From assembly GCA_963971285.1 (NCBI GenBank), contig OZ020265.1, positions 756,001 through 820,000 of the forward strand: 64,000 nucleotides of DNA. Direction: 5' to 3'. The stretch comes from Astropecten irregularis. Taxonomy: Eukaryota; Echinodermata; Asteroidea; Paxillosida; Astropectinidae. The notes under the pieces are model-generated. The model was not told the origin of the DNA, did not search any database, and was given only the letters and a program-made list of their open reading frames with translations. The position numbers and the translations under genes were made by a program. Below, piece by piece: positions 1 to 10,830 of this stretch (its first letter is position 1; each line of letters starts with the position of its first letter).

Positions 1-767
1 AACCTAGGGAAATATTACAGTGCCTAGTTTTTATACAACCAAAAGTCGTCCAATTTTTGTATTCATTCTCTTGCTTCGTTCCAAAGAAGTATAGAAAGCT
101 GCTTGTGTCCTAAAACCTGCCAAATTCGACATATTTTTGGTAAATGAGAATCTTTAATGGTGCCTTAGCAATAATTCAAATGCAACTTAGAAAACGTTTT
201 TAATTATGCGTACTTGAGGGTCCAACAAAATCATTTGATGACACTTAAAGTTCTGTAATATGCAGAAGTTTTTATTCTTGAAAATTTTGAAAATTTTACA
301 TTTCACTACAGCCCATTAGTCTGAAATGGTGCAAGTGTGTCTTCATATACAATGGTGCCTTCACTAAACATTTCCAGCTTAAATTTGCTTCGAGATTTCC
401 CCCTTTTCCCAAAAAAAATATCATGCCAAAAATTCATTGAGTTACGGTGCTGCACTGAAACTGTTTTTTTGTTTCGTATTTTCTGTTCTAAATCATTTTT
501 TAAACTCTGGTACTCTTTTTATACAAACAAATCCATCCAAATATGTGATTTATGCAGTCAATAACTAATTGCTTTTATATTTGAACAGATTTTTTATTCT
601 AAGTTGTATTCAGGCTTGCCTTTTGTAAAATGTTGCTAGTTTTGTCGTTATCGGATTTGTTTTTGTCTTGTTTTTTTTGTTTAGCTATGACTGGACTTTG
701 AATGGGAATAAGAACTGTTTTCAGATTCTGGCAGTTTTTTTAACATGATTGTAAAGAGTTGAGGATT
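1..767. other. No gene or repeat recognised
   Basis: AT-rich; the longest open frame is 75 codons of low-complexity residues and is not convincing. Confidence 0.6.
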
Positions 768-1080
768 AAAGGTAGTATCATACTTTGGTTTTATCAAAGA
801 AATGGAGATTCATTGGCAAAATATGAAGGAAGACACAGTAACAGTCATCTGTGAAATTCGCAGTCCCATACGGTGCCCACTTTTTGAGAAAACAGTGAAA
901 AACACTCATGGCATTTTTAAATATTTTCACTGGAGTTTTGATCTCCCTGAGATGGTGTATTTCAAGTAGAAACAATTTAACGGTACGTTTCTACCATCAC
1001 CATCTTTATACCCTGTAAGTTATAGGTAAATCTGTGAAGATTTCTATTTTGGTATGCTACCAAAGTATGATACTACCTTA
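768..1080 (+). mobile_element. Family A MITE
   Basis: Family A is defined by terminal AAGGTAGTATCATACTTTGG and its reverse complement. The body contains CAGTCATCTGTGAAA, CCATACGGTGCCCACTTTTTGAG and a motif ending in TTCTACCA. This copy has both ends but lacks the central GATC palindrome. Confidence 0.85.
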
Positions 1081-1261
1081 TATACAATGGGTGGAAACTG
1101 GGTATGTGGTTATGTGCTAGGTTTTTGTTGGCAGAATTCAAGCCAGATAGCCTACTTCCTACATAGCACAGATTAGTTCAGATGTTTACGTAATTTGGCC
1201 CAGCGATCGGGGATAGATATTATGATATTGAGATTTCATGTGGTTGTGAAATGCCATGTTT

Positions 1262-1614
1262 AAAGGTACAGTACAGGATTGGTTATATACCCAAACAGAA
1301 ATGTTCACAGATTTACGTATAACTTTCAGGGTATGAAGATGGTGCTGGTAGAAACATACCGTTAAAAATATTTCCGCCTGAAATGGTGTATTTATCCAGA
1401 AATTAGTCAAACAAAGATCGAAAACAGTTTTGATCTCGGGGTAAGATCAAAACCATTCTTTGTGTTTTATAAGACAAATTGAGTCGGGTTATCGCTATTT
1501 TCTCGAGACTCAGATGTCCGATTTAGCTAAATTTTTCACAGGTTTATTATATCATTTATTGGATCAGACAGTGCAGTTCTGTGACCTTTACCAATCATGT
1601 ATTATACCTTTAAG
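1262..1614 (+). mobile_element. Family B MITE
   Basis: Family B ends are AAAGGTACAGTACAGGATTGG and ACCAATCATGTATTATACCTT. Its first half matches the reverse of family A (GGTAGAAACATACCGTTAAA); its second half (GACTCAGATGTCCGATTGAG) does not. Confidence 0.83.
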
Positions 1615-2369
1615 AATTAGAAACTGACATTATTTATTATTTTGTTCTAAATTTTTACTGTATTAAAGATTTACAAAATCTTCTCGCACTTTTGATTGAA
1701 TTTTAATTTCCAATCAACTTTTTATCTCTTTCGCACATTTCTTTGTATAAAATTCGTTTCTATGGCAATTAAGTTTGTAGTTTATTTAAATGGTTAGACT
1801 GGTGCTAACCAAAACATGTTTTTATTAAACCAAAAGATTTTAGTCGTTCTGTACATATCGGTTATGTAAATTTATTGTCGTTGATTAACAATTTATTATT
1901 TGAAGTTTATTTGCTACTAGTTTAAAATCAACTTTCGCTGTAAATTGTATGTATAGTTTGGTGTGGGTTATTAACAAAAGTTTCTAAGTATATTAGAATA
2001 TTGTGTAGAGAAACTGTAATGAAAATCACTTAAATGTAGGATTTTTATGTCCATACAAAATATTTCCGGAAGTGAATAATTAATCATAGGCAATATAGAG
2101 ATAGCAATATATTGTAGTGTGGTGTTTTTCTGGTCTGTACATATTTTTAATGAGGGTCTTTTTATAAAAAGCTTGTATATGTGGTATTTTCAGTGCTGCC
2201 GTATTTTGTATTTAGCGCGTGTTTGTCCGAGGCAAAGTGATGGTATTTATGACATAAAAAGCAACAACTTTGCTGTGAAATAAAGTATTTGATGAAGAAA
2301 ACTCGACAAATATCGGAGTTTAGTGTATTTCAGTGGTTTGTATCAGTGACGTAACATCCGTTGGGCCTT
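1615..2369. other. AT-rich segment with a poly(A) signal
   Basis: No open frame. AATAAA is near 2279, so this could be the 3' UTR of a plus-strand gene beginning outside the window; that is a guess. Confidence 0.3.
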
Positions 2370-2550
2370 AAAGGGAGCATATGATTCGCAAGGCCTCCAA
2401 AAAAATTATTGAGTTTGAGACAGAAAATGGACTCAACAGTTCGTAAACAGTGCAAGCAGTCACCATGGGAAATCTTGGTTCATCAGATGCTGAAGGAAAT
2501 CAAGATTTAGTGTCTTTCCAAAGATTGTTCGTCCGAACGATTTTTGGAAC
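2370..2550. mobile_element. Repeat family M, partial
   Basis: Shares AATGGACTCAACAGTTCGTA and CCATGGGAAATCTTGGTTCA, in opposite orientation, with 6540-6660. Confidence 0.65.
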
Positions 2551-2604
2551 AAACATAAAGGACACCCTCATCACTTGAGTTGTTTTAGTTATCCCCTTTC
2601 ACTC

Positions 2605-2908
2605 AAGGTATGAAGATGTTGCTGGTAGAAACATGCCGTTAAAATATTTCCACCATGCAGAAATGCAGTATTTATCCAGAAATTGATAAAACAAAGACCG
2701 AAAACACCAGTTTTGATCTCGGGGTAAGATCAAAAGCATTCTTCATGTTTTAAAAGAAAAATTGAGTCGGGTTTTCGCTATTTGCTCGTGAATCAGATGT
2801 CCAATTGAGCTCAAATTTTCACAGGTTTATTATTTCATGCACATGTTTGATCAGACAAAGTATGAGTGCTGTCCTGTGACCTTTACCAATGAAGTATTGT
2901 ACCTTTAA
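2605..2908 (+). mobile_element. Family B MITE, left-truncated
   Basis: Begins at GGTATGAAGATG and keeps the GATCTCGGGGTAAGATC centre and the right half. Confidence 0.75.
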
Positions 2909-3027
2909 TTTTATGGAAATCGTTGACCTTTGCCCCAAAATACTGACAAAAGTAGGACAGATTGTGGAAGTTTATTTGGTGGTTCTCTGAACAATAGAAC
3001 AATGGCATGTTTATAATTGTTCTTTTT

Positions 3028-3155
3028 TTATTAAAATGTGAACAAAGAACAATTGACTGGGGCGGGATTCGAACCAGCGACCCCGGAATACCGCGCCGTG
3101 CAATGACTTGTAATTAATCCAGTCTGTTTCCCCTGTGGTTATTTCATGATTATTT
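3028..3155 (-). mobile_element. tRNA-like fold-back SINE
   Basis: Contains AATTGACTGG, GGGATTCGAACCAGCGACC (a reversed tRNA B-box) and the tail CAGTCTGTTTCCCCTGTGG. Confidence 0.78.
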
Positions 3156-3390
3156 CATTTGTTCAGGAATATAATTGATGTCTGCATAATGTGAAAACAA
3201 TTGATATTTGGGAATTGTTCTATTAGGGTCATTGACACATTAATGATGATAGCTCGTGCCGGGGTAACTTTTCCCACAGAAATATTGTTGTTTAAAACCG
3301 CAATATCACGAGTTGAAGCCGGTACTTCAGAACAAATTCCCTTTTTAGAGTATTTATGTCAAACGTTTTTAATAACTGAATTAACTGTTT

Positions 3391-3745
3391 GAAGGTAACA
3401 TCATACTTTGGTTGTTGTCAAAGAAATGCAGATTTATGGGCACGAAATATCAAGGAAGATACAGTAACAGTCATCTGTGATATTTGCAGTCCTATACGGT
3501 GCCCACTTTTGGAGAAAACAGTGAAAAACGCCCACAGTATTGTTAAAATCTTTTCACCGTTATTTTTGATCTGTAAAAGATCGAAATTGTTTTTGGTCAT
3601 TGGTTTGACTCTTTTCTGGATAAATACAGCATTTCATGCAGACCTTTTTGAACGGTATGTTTCTACCATCTAGTTTATTACCCTGTAAGTTATAGGTAAA
3701 TTTCTGCTTCGGTATTATATGCTACCAGAGTATGTTAGTACCTTT
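3391..3745 (+). mobile_element. Family A MITE
   Basis: Both ends are present, slightly mutated (AAGGTAACATCATACTTTGG; right TACCAGAGTATGTTAGTACC). A GATC...GATC centre is recognisable. Confidence 0.8.
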
Positions 3746-3943
3746 ATTTCGCTAGGGTATACAGTACTTTACAAAGCCACATTCAACGAAGATATTGATG
3801 TAAAATGGCTCGGTCTTGTTCATCATTCCATGATGGGTTCAGAGTAGATGTGGAAAGTCACAATAATCATAATACCTCCCGTCATTAAGCACATGAACCA
3901 CTCAACCGAACTGCCTTCGGATGCTATTCAGTTTTGTTGACTT

Positions 3944-4293
3944 AAAGGTACAGTACAGGATTGGTAACATACCCAAACAGATATGTTCACAGATTTACGT
4001 ATAACTTTCAGGGTATACAAATGATAACATATACTGTTAAAATATTTCCGTCTGAAATAGTGTATTTATCTAGAAATTAGTCAAACAAAGACCGAAAACA
4101 GTCTCGGGGTAAGATCGAAACCATTCTTCATGTTTTATAAGAAAAATGGAGTCGGGTTTTCGCTATTTTCTCGTGACTCAGATGTCCGATTGAGCTAAGA
4201 GTTTCACGGGTTTATCATTGCATGTACATGCTAGATCAGACAAAGTGTAAGTGCTGTTCTGTGACCTTTTCAAATCATGTATTATACCTTTAA
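3944..4293 (+). mobile_element. Family B MITE
   Basis: Full length; the centre has lost its left GATC. Confidence 0.82.
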
Positions 4294-4370
4294 TGTATGC
4301 ATTATGACGTAATTGGAGTAAGAGAACTAAGAAGTCGAATTCAAGAAGTCATTCTTCTGATTTCACGATT

Positions 4371-4728
4371 AAAGGTACTATCATACTGAAATCATACCGA
4401 AACAGAAATCTTCACATATTTACCTATATAACTTACAGGGGATATAGATGCTGCTGGTAGAAACATACCGTTAAGATTACTCTGCACGAAATGCTGTATT
4501 TATCCAGAAAAGAGTAAAAAACAGTGACCAAAATTATTTTTGATAAAAGATCAAAAAGAAAAAAGAAAAGACTTAAGAAATACACTGGGCGTTTTCACTA
4601 TTTTCTCGAAAAGTGGGCACCGTATGGGACTGACATTTTTACAGATGACTGTTTCTGTATCTGTCTTGATATTTTGGCCCACGAATCTGCATTTCTTTGA
4701 CAAAAACCAAAGTATGATATTATCTTTA
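4371..4728 (-). mobile_element. Family A MITE, reverse orientation
   Basis: Inverted relative to the copy at 768. The right end ACCAAAGTATGATATTATCTTT matches; the left end has decayed. Confidence 0.8.
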
Positions 4729-4784
4729 ATTGTTTCATACAAGGCTTCCCCTTGTTCAAATTTGACTGAAGTTGTGTCAACTGT

Positions 4785-4983
4785 TTAAGGTAGTATCATA
4801 TCTTTTAAAAGATCAAAAGGATCTTCGGTCGTTGTTTTACTAATTTCTGGATAAATACACCATTTCAGGTGGATACATTTTAACGGTATGTTTCTACCAG
4901 CACCATCTTCATACCTCGAAAGTACTACGTAAATCTGTGAACATTTCTGTTTTTGTTTCTTACCAAAGTATGATACTACCTTT
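4785..4983 (+). mobile_element. Family A MITE, internally deleted
   Basis: Both termini are kept, but only about 200 bases remain: the left half after the terminus is gone and the element starts at the central AAAGATC. Confidence 0.78.
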
Positions 4984-5582
4984 AACTATCTACATGTATT
5001 TTACCTACGGATAAGTTGGTGTCGTACAAACGAAATTTAAGAAGTCCAATTCAAAAAAGAAGTACAGCCGTTCTTATCATTCTCTGAATCGAATTTCTCG
5101 ATAAAATTATGTAACTATTCCAGTATCAAATGATACTTATCCGAAAGTGAACTGGAAACAGCAACGGTAAAAAACCAAAAACGTAATCGGGTATGTTTAC
5201 AGGAAACGTGAATTTCACTCAACACGTTGACGCACAGTGCTAGTGGCGGGGTAATATTCAGTCACGTACGTACGCCATTTAATGATTATGACTACCGGTA
5301 CGGTCATGTTACATGAACAAGTGCAAATGTGGGTGGGGACGGACACAGGGGATTTTTTATTTTCAAGGGAGGAGCAAACATGGCTTCCGTGAACTTGTGT
5401 CCCCCACCCCCAAAAAACCTCAAAGCTGGGTTAATCTGTGTCCGTACTTTTTGAATAATGACAAGCGAAATGAAAAGTGTGACAAGTTCTCTGTTACGGT
5501 GATGCAATGCGTGGTCGTTTTATACGCAATTTTTTTAGACGAGATCAAAGAAACGATCGTTCGGCAAATTGACTTTGTAAAT

Positions 5583-5895
5583 TCTGATCCTGCTGACCCT
5601 GCTCTGATCCTGCTCTGATCCAGCTCTCATGATCCTACTCTGATCCAGCTCTGATCCAGCTCTGATCCTGCTCTGATCCTGCTCTGGCTCTGATCCTGCT
5701 CTAATCTAACTCTGATCCAGCTCTGATCCAGCTCTGATCCTACTCTGATCCTGCTCTGATCTAGCTCTGATCCTGCTCTGATCTAGCTCTGATCTAGCTC
5801 TGATCCAGCTCTGATCCTACTCTGATCCTGCTCTGATTCTGCTCTGATCCTGCCAGTGATCCTGCTTTGATCCTGTCTTGACCCGGATCCAATAC
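5583..5895 (+). repeat. 11-bp minisatellite (CTGATCC-A/T-GCT)
   Basis: About 25 imperfect copies of an 11-base unit alternate between CTGATCCAGCT and CTGATCCTGCT. Intergenic. Confidence 0.93.
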
Positions 5896-6333
5896 ATAAA
5901 ACAGTGCTAATTTCGAATCAATGCCTAAAAACAGTATATCGTAGACACGTCCTCAGACCTTAGGGGTATGACCCTCATGTAGCTTGGTCGTACTTCCATA
6001 TACGTTTGTGCACAAAATCATGTTTCATATAATGAAAAGTGATCTACGCCCATGCCTAAAAACCGCTTTTAAAAAGTTGCTTTTCAACCCCGGAAGTGAT
6101 GAGAACAGAAGCGAAAACTTGGTAACGTCAAGCGCATCGATTTAGGCCCCTCCCCCGAAACAAATGGCTGTAGCACCGCCCCTAGTGGAGGAGGGGGGTA
6201 ATAATCATTAATCAATTCGTCTATATACCAGTAAACACAAACTGACACTTTTTAACAATTACGTACCAAAACCTCCCCATCGCCACACCAGCAAAACAAA
6301 AGATATTTCCGAGCTGTAATTTTCGGTTTTAAG

Positions 6334-6690
6334 GGAGCATATAGATTTGCAAAGATGTGCGTTTTGGCTGAATTTGGTACTTAAACAGAAGTGAAGGTTT
6401 TAAACTTCCTTACAGGCGTTGTCATGTACCTTTTTAAAGTGTTTTATGCTTTGTTCATCTGGATAGCAGAAATACGGCCCAAATATTCTTGCCCCTCCGA
6501 ATCCTTCACGGTTACACCATGCTTTCGAAATTGTTCGGACGAACTAAATCTTGATTTCCTTGAAAAACCCAGCATCTGATGAACCAAGATTTCCCATGGT
6601 GACTGATTACGAACTGTTGAGTCCATTTTCTGTCTCAAACTCAATACATTTTTTGGAGGCCTTGCAAATCCTGTACACTGCCTTTAATTT
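6334..6690. mobile_element. Repeat family M
   Basis: AAGGGAGCATATAGATTTGC at the left and GGCCTTGCAAATCCTGTACACTGCC at the right. A left part recurs at 2370-2550 (GACAGAAAATGGACTCAACA shared, inverted) and a right end at 36160-36192. Confidence 0.65.
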
Positions 6691-7198
6691 TCAATGACGT
6701 CTTTTATAAGCAATGAAACTAATTTAATCCTCTGAAACAATTACTTAATAATGAAGGGCACTCTGCTTGGATGTTATGTGTATGTGGGAATTAAACAGTT
6801 TGTTAAGCAATGGGTATAGTGGTCTCATGACGTTCAGAAACCAAGCAACATCCTGCAATGAAATTAATTCTGCTGTAATTACATAAACAGATTGATATCG
6901 GAAAGGCTGGCAAATTATTAAAATCATCGATGAATGTATCCAATTAATTGATTATTGAATGAATTCATCGTTTGGAACCAATTCTAATTTTTGGAGAAAA
7001 AAAAACTAATCTGGGATCAATATTCGGAAATTGGTGAATTATTTGTGGGATCGTCGATCAATGTAACACAAGTAATCGATTCTTGAATGAACCAATCGAT
7101 TAGTTACAGTGTCAAGTTATCGACAAAGTAATGATATATTGGGATCAATAAAGTTATTGATCAATCGGCATTGTCCATATCGAACAAAGTTATACTAT

Positions 7199-7327
7199 CT
7201 GGGATCGATTTCACCAAACTCATCGTAACGCGGTACTTTCAATCATAGGGCTTATGATGCATTGAAGTCCTACGTGGGATAGGCCCCCCTGCGATGGGTC
7301 ATCCATCGTAACTTGGGTTACGATCGA
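7199..7327. mobile_element. Family C fold-back element, truncated
   Basis: Family C elements start GGGGTCGATTTCACCAAACT and end in TTCGTGAAATCGACCCC, with several internal inverted TCGTAAC/GTTACGA blocks. Here the right end is missing. Confidence 0.75.
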
Positions 7328-7504
7328 AAAAAAATTATTTTGGGTCATTGCTTTGACTTTTTTCTGGATAAATACAGCATTTCAGGCAGAAAATGTTAAA
7401 GTATGTTTCTACCATTACCATCTTTATACCCTGTATATGAGGATTTCTGCTTCGGTATGCAACTAAAGTATGACACTATACCTTTAAAATGGATACATAG
7501 TTAT

Positions 7505-7873
7505 AAAGGTACTATCATACTTTGGTAAGAAACCAAAACAGAAATGTTCACAGATTTTACGTATAACTTACAGAGTATGAAGATGGTGGTGGTAGAAACA
7601 TACCGTTAAAAGTTTCCGCCTGAAATTGTGTATTTATCCAGAAATTAGTGAAACAACGACCGAAAATCTTTTTGATCTTTTAAAAGATCAAAAATAAAAG
7701 AGAAAAGACTTTATAAGAAATACTGTTGACGTTTTTCACTGTTTTCTCAAGAAGTGGGCACTGCATGGGACTGAAATGTTCACAGGTGACTTTTACTGTA
7801 TCTTCCTTGATATTTTTGCCCATGAATCTGTCTGTATTTCTTTGATAAAAATCAAAGTATGATATTACCTTTA
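7505..7873 (-). mobile_element. Family A MITE, reverse orientation
   Basis: Full length, with the central palindrome GATCTTTTAAAAGATC at about 7674-7689. Confidence 0.83.
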
Positions 7874-8240
7874 ACGAACGCACATGTCAAATCTTCACGT
7901 GGAGTATTTCACTTTAATTTTGATGTAACATTATTTCCTGCATTTTAACCTGACTGCATTTGATGTCACTGGTACGGTGTTCCACTTCACCGTTACGGAC
8001 TTTCACAAAAGCGTAGGTGTAATGCGTAGCCTTATCTCCAGCTGTTTTGTTTATTTTGTTAACCTTGCGGTTAGGTTCTGCATGTGATTTTGGTATTCCC
8101 CGGCTATCTACCTATGCCAGGGCCTGTATGGGCGGTGGGATGGGAGTCTAGTTACAGTGAATGAGCGTGGGTTGGTGATATCCGTCCGGAATCGGCCTGA
8201 CCGATGACCGGAAGAACACCTTGGCTCAAGCGTCACGCCC

Positions 8241-8514
8241 AAGGTAGAAACATACCGTTAAATCTTTTCGCTTGAAATGGTGTATTTATCCAGAAATGAG
8301 TAAAACAACGACCGAAAATCTTTTTCATCTTTTAAAAGATCAAAAAATAAAAGACTGAAGAAATACTGTGGCCGTTTTTCAACGTTTTCTCAAAAAGTGG
8401 GCACCGTATGGGACTGAAATTTTCACAGAATGACTGTTACTGTATCTGTCTTGATATTTTTGCCCATGAATCTGTATTTCTTTGACAAAAATCAAAGTAT
8501 GATACTACCTTTAA
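8241..8514 (-). mobile_element. Family A MITE, truncated at the left
   Basis: Starts at GGTAGAAACATACCGTTAAA and keeps the right terminus and the central palindrome. Confidence 0.78.
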
Positions 8515-8639
8515 AACACAGAAACCATCCTATAGGCCTCGACATAATTATCCATTTCACCATGAGTGTATTGCATAACCAGAGGAAATAATACCGTATA
8601 CGTCACGAGCTACTATCTCTGGTTCCTGGACTAGAGAAC

Positions 8640-8762
8640 CAATTCTGAAACTAATTACACCACACAGATTAATTTCACTAAGCTTTACGATCTGCCTTTT
8701 AGATTTGTCGTAAATGTCGCCATGGTAACTGGTATTGTGACGTCACACTTTGCTTATTAAGA
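8640..8762. mobile_element. Family J fold-back, partial
   Basis: GCCATGGTAACTGGTATTGTGACGTCACACTTTGCTTA resembles the core of the copies at 46475 and 50785. Confidence 0.5.
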
Positions 8763-8810
8763 ATAGTTTTGCAATTTAAAATCAATCTTATAGCTGTTTC
8801 TCAAACCTAT

Positions 8811-8949
8811 GGTCGATTTCACCAAACTCATCGTAACTTAATATCAATCGTAGTCTGAGATACACTGCAGCCCTTCGTATAGGATACGATGGGTTATCCT
8901 TCGTAACTCGAGTTACGATCGATCGTAGGGCTTCGTGAAATCGACCCCT
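8811..8949. mobile_element. Family C fold-back element
   Basis: Complete copy with a CGATCGATCG core on the right. Confidence 0.82.
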
Positions 8950-9012
8950 ACCCAAGTTTCTTTGGGGATACGCAGGGGAAATCTACAAAGAAAATCCAAG
9001 TCTATGTTATCA

Positions 9013-9169
9013 GGGGTCGATTTCACCAAACCCATCGTAACTTACTACCGGTATCAATCGTAGGCATCTTTGATGCATTGCAGCCCCACATAAGATAGGC
9101 CATCTACGATGGGTTATCCTTCGTAACTCGAGTTACGATCGATCGTAGGGCTTCGTGAAATCGACCCCT
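9013..9169. mobile_element. Family C fold-back element
   Basis: Complete copy in direct orientation 64 bases after the previous one. Confidence 0.83.
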
Positions 9170-9970
9170 GGAACCATTTTGTCTCATATTTCTGGATTGA
9201 GAAAAGCAATAAGGCATTGTTGCAAAGTCTCTATCACAGGGACACAAACACTATTATCCCAATGACTCATTTGTGAGATTTCCCACATAATCTTGACTAT
9301 CGGAAGCAGATTTTTCATTCAAGTCAGTTACATTGTTGCAAAATGAATTTTACAGATTCATTGATTTGTATTGGTTTTATGAACAAATAACCAATTTATT
9401 TATCGATAATGCATGGTAAAACATAATTATTCGTAAAATATTTTGATAAATCCTGAAGTGCTATTAATTCCTTTAAAAACCCTAAACAGGCTTCTAAAAA
9501 CAATATCACAAAATAGTTCGAGACATTTAAGACTACAAATTCCTCACAATCTAACCTTTTATCATCATTTAACCTAAAATTGCCCCCTAAAAAAGACCCA
9601 AATTTTATCAAGGTGAACAATTTTGATCCCGGATTTATTATTCATTTGTCACATGTCACGAAACAGAACACTAACAAATTGTCTTCAAATTAATTGAAAC
9701 TTTTCCGATTCTTTCCCAGATATTTCCGGATTAGACACCAGATACAACTTATCCAACCGCATACAGGATTAAATTTAGAAGCATTAATTGAAAACTGAGG
9801 AATATTTCGTACCGAGTACGTAATTTCCCCTTTGTTTTATCCACGTAGTAATTAAATATGTTTCTTTATTACACAATCATTATGAAATTAATGTCTACTT
9901 CCGTGATTGAGTGATGGACGGTTGTATATGAAATTAATTAAATAATAAATATGTTATTATTTTCCGCCTT

Positions 9971-10333
9971 AAAGGTACTATCATACTTTAGTAGCATACC
10001 GAAACAGAAATGTTCACATATTTACCTATAACTTACAGCGTATGAAGATGGTGATGGTAGAAGAATACCGTTAAAATGTTTCCGTCTGAAATGGTGTATT
10101 TATTCAGAAATTAGTAAAACAACGACCGAAAATCTTTTTGATCTTTTAAAAGATCAAAATTAAAAGAGAAAGGATTTAGAAATTACCGTGGGCGTTTGTC
10201 ACTGTTTTCTAAAAAAATGGGCACTGTAAGGGACTGGAAATTTCACAGATGACTATCACTGTATCTTCCTTGATATTTCTGCTCATGAATCTGTATTTAT
10301 TTGACAAAAACCAAAGTATGATATTACCTTTAA
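9971..10333 (-). mobile_element. Family A MITE, reverse orientation
   Basis: Full length, ending about 200 bases upstream of the kappaB site of IL-17 gene 1. Confidence 0.83.
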
Positions 10334-10528
10334 GTACGGTCAAATTATCCGACGATTAAAACAACTCGTCCCTGCCACAATCAGTGATAACGACAAACAA
10401 CAATGAAAACAAAAAACCTATTCCGGTTCCTTGTTGGGGATATAGGATGTGTATTGGGATAGTGTCTATTTCCAGCAAATAATATTAGAACGCATCATGA
10501 CTGATCAAGTTATTTACAAATAAGGGGC

Positions 10529-10538
10529 GGGACTTTCC
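10529..10538 (+). promoter_or_regulatory. kappaB-type site upstream of IL-17 gene 1
   Basis: GGGACTTTCC is a perfect match to the NF-kappaB consensus GGGRNNYYCC. It lies 51 bases before the TATA box and about 300 bases before the start codon. NF-kappaB control of IL-17 genes is expected from immune biology; binding here is inferred. Confidence 0.6.
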
Positions 10539-10589
10539 CCTTAGCTTCACAAGTTACGAGCTGTAACAGATTCAGGAACCACCAAAGCA

Positions 10590-10597
10590 TATAAATA
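10590..10597 (+). promoter_or_regulatory. TATA box of IL-17 gene 1
   Basis: TATAAATA lies 234 bases before the ATG at 10831. The same octamer stands before IL-17 gene 2. A second TATATAAATA at about 12003 lies inside intron 1 and could be an alternative promoter, but no exon was found for it. Confidence 0.55.
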
Positions 10598-10830
10598 AAG
10601 GTACTAGGGTTGACTTATTATTCAGGAACAAAAGCTGCCCAGCGGTGCATGTAACCATTTTATTCTCTTCGTAAACTATAATAGCAGTATAGCACAGAGA
10701 ATATCAAAGTGTAACATCAATTCATTTGCTTGAACTTCTGCCAACAACTTTCAAACTTTGCTGCTTTTTGTCAAACACCAGAGTTTATTTTCTAGCTTTC
10801 GTGTGGTAAGGAGACTACACAGGGACCATT

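Noticed and set aside
6391-6579. 62-codon frame with a hydrophobic start
   Set aside because: It lies wholly inside repeat family M.
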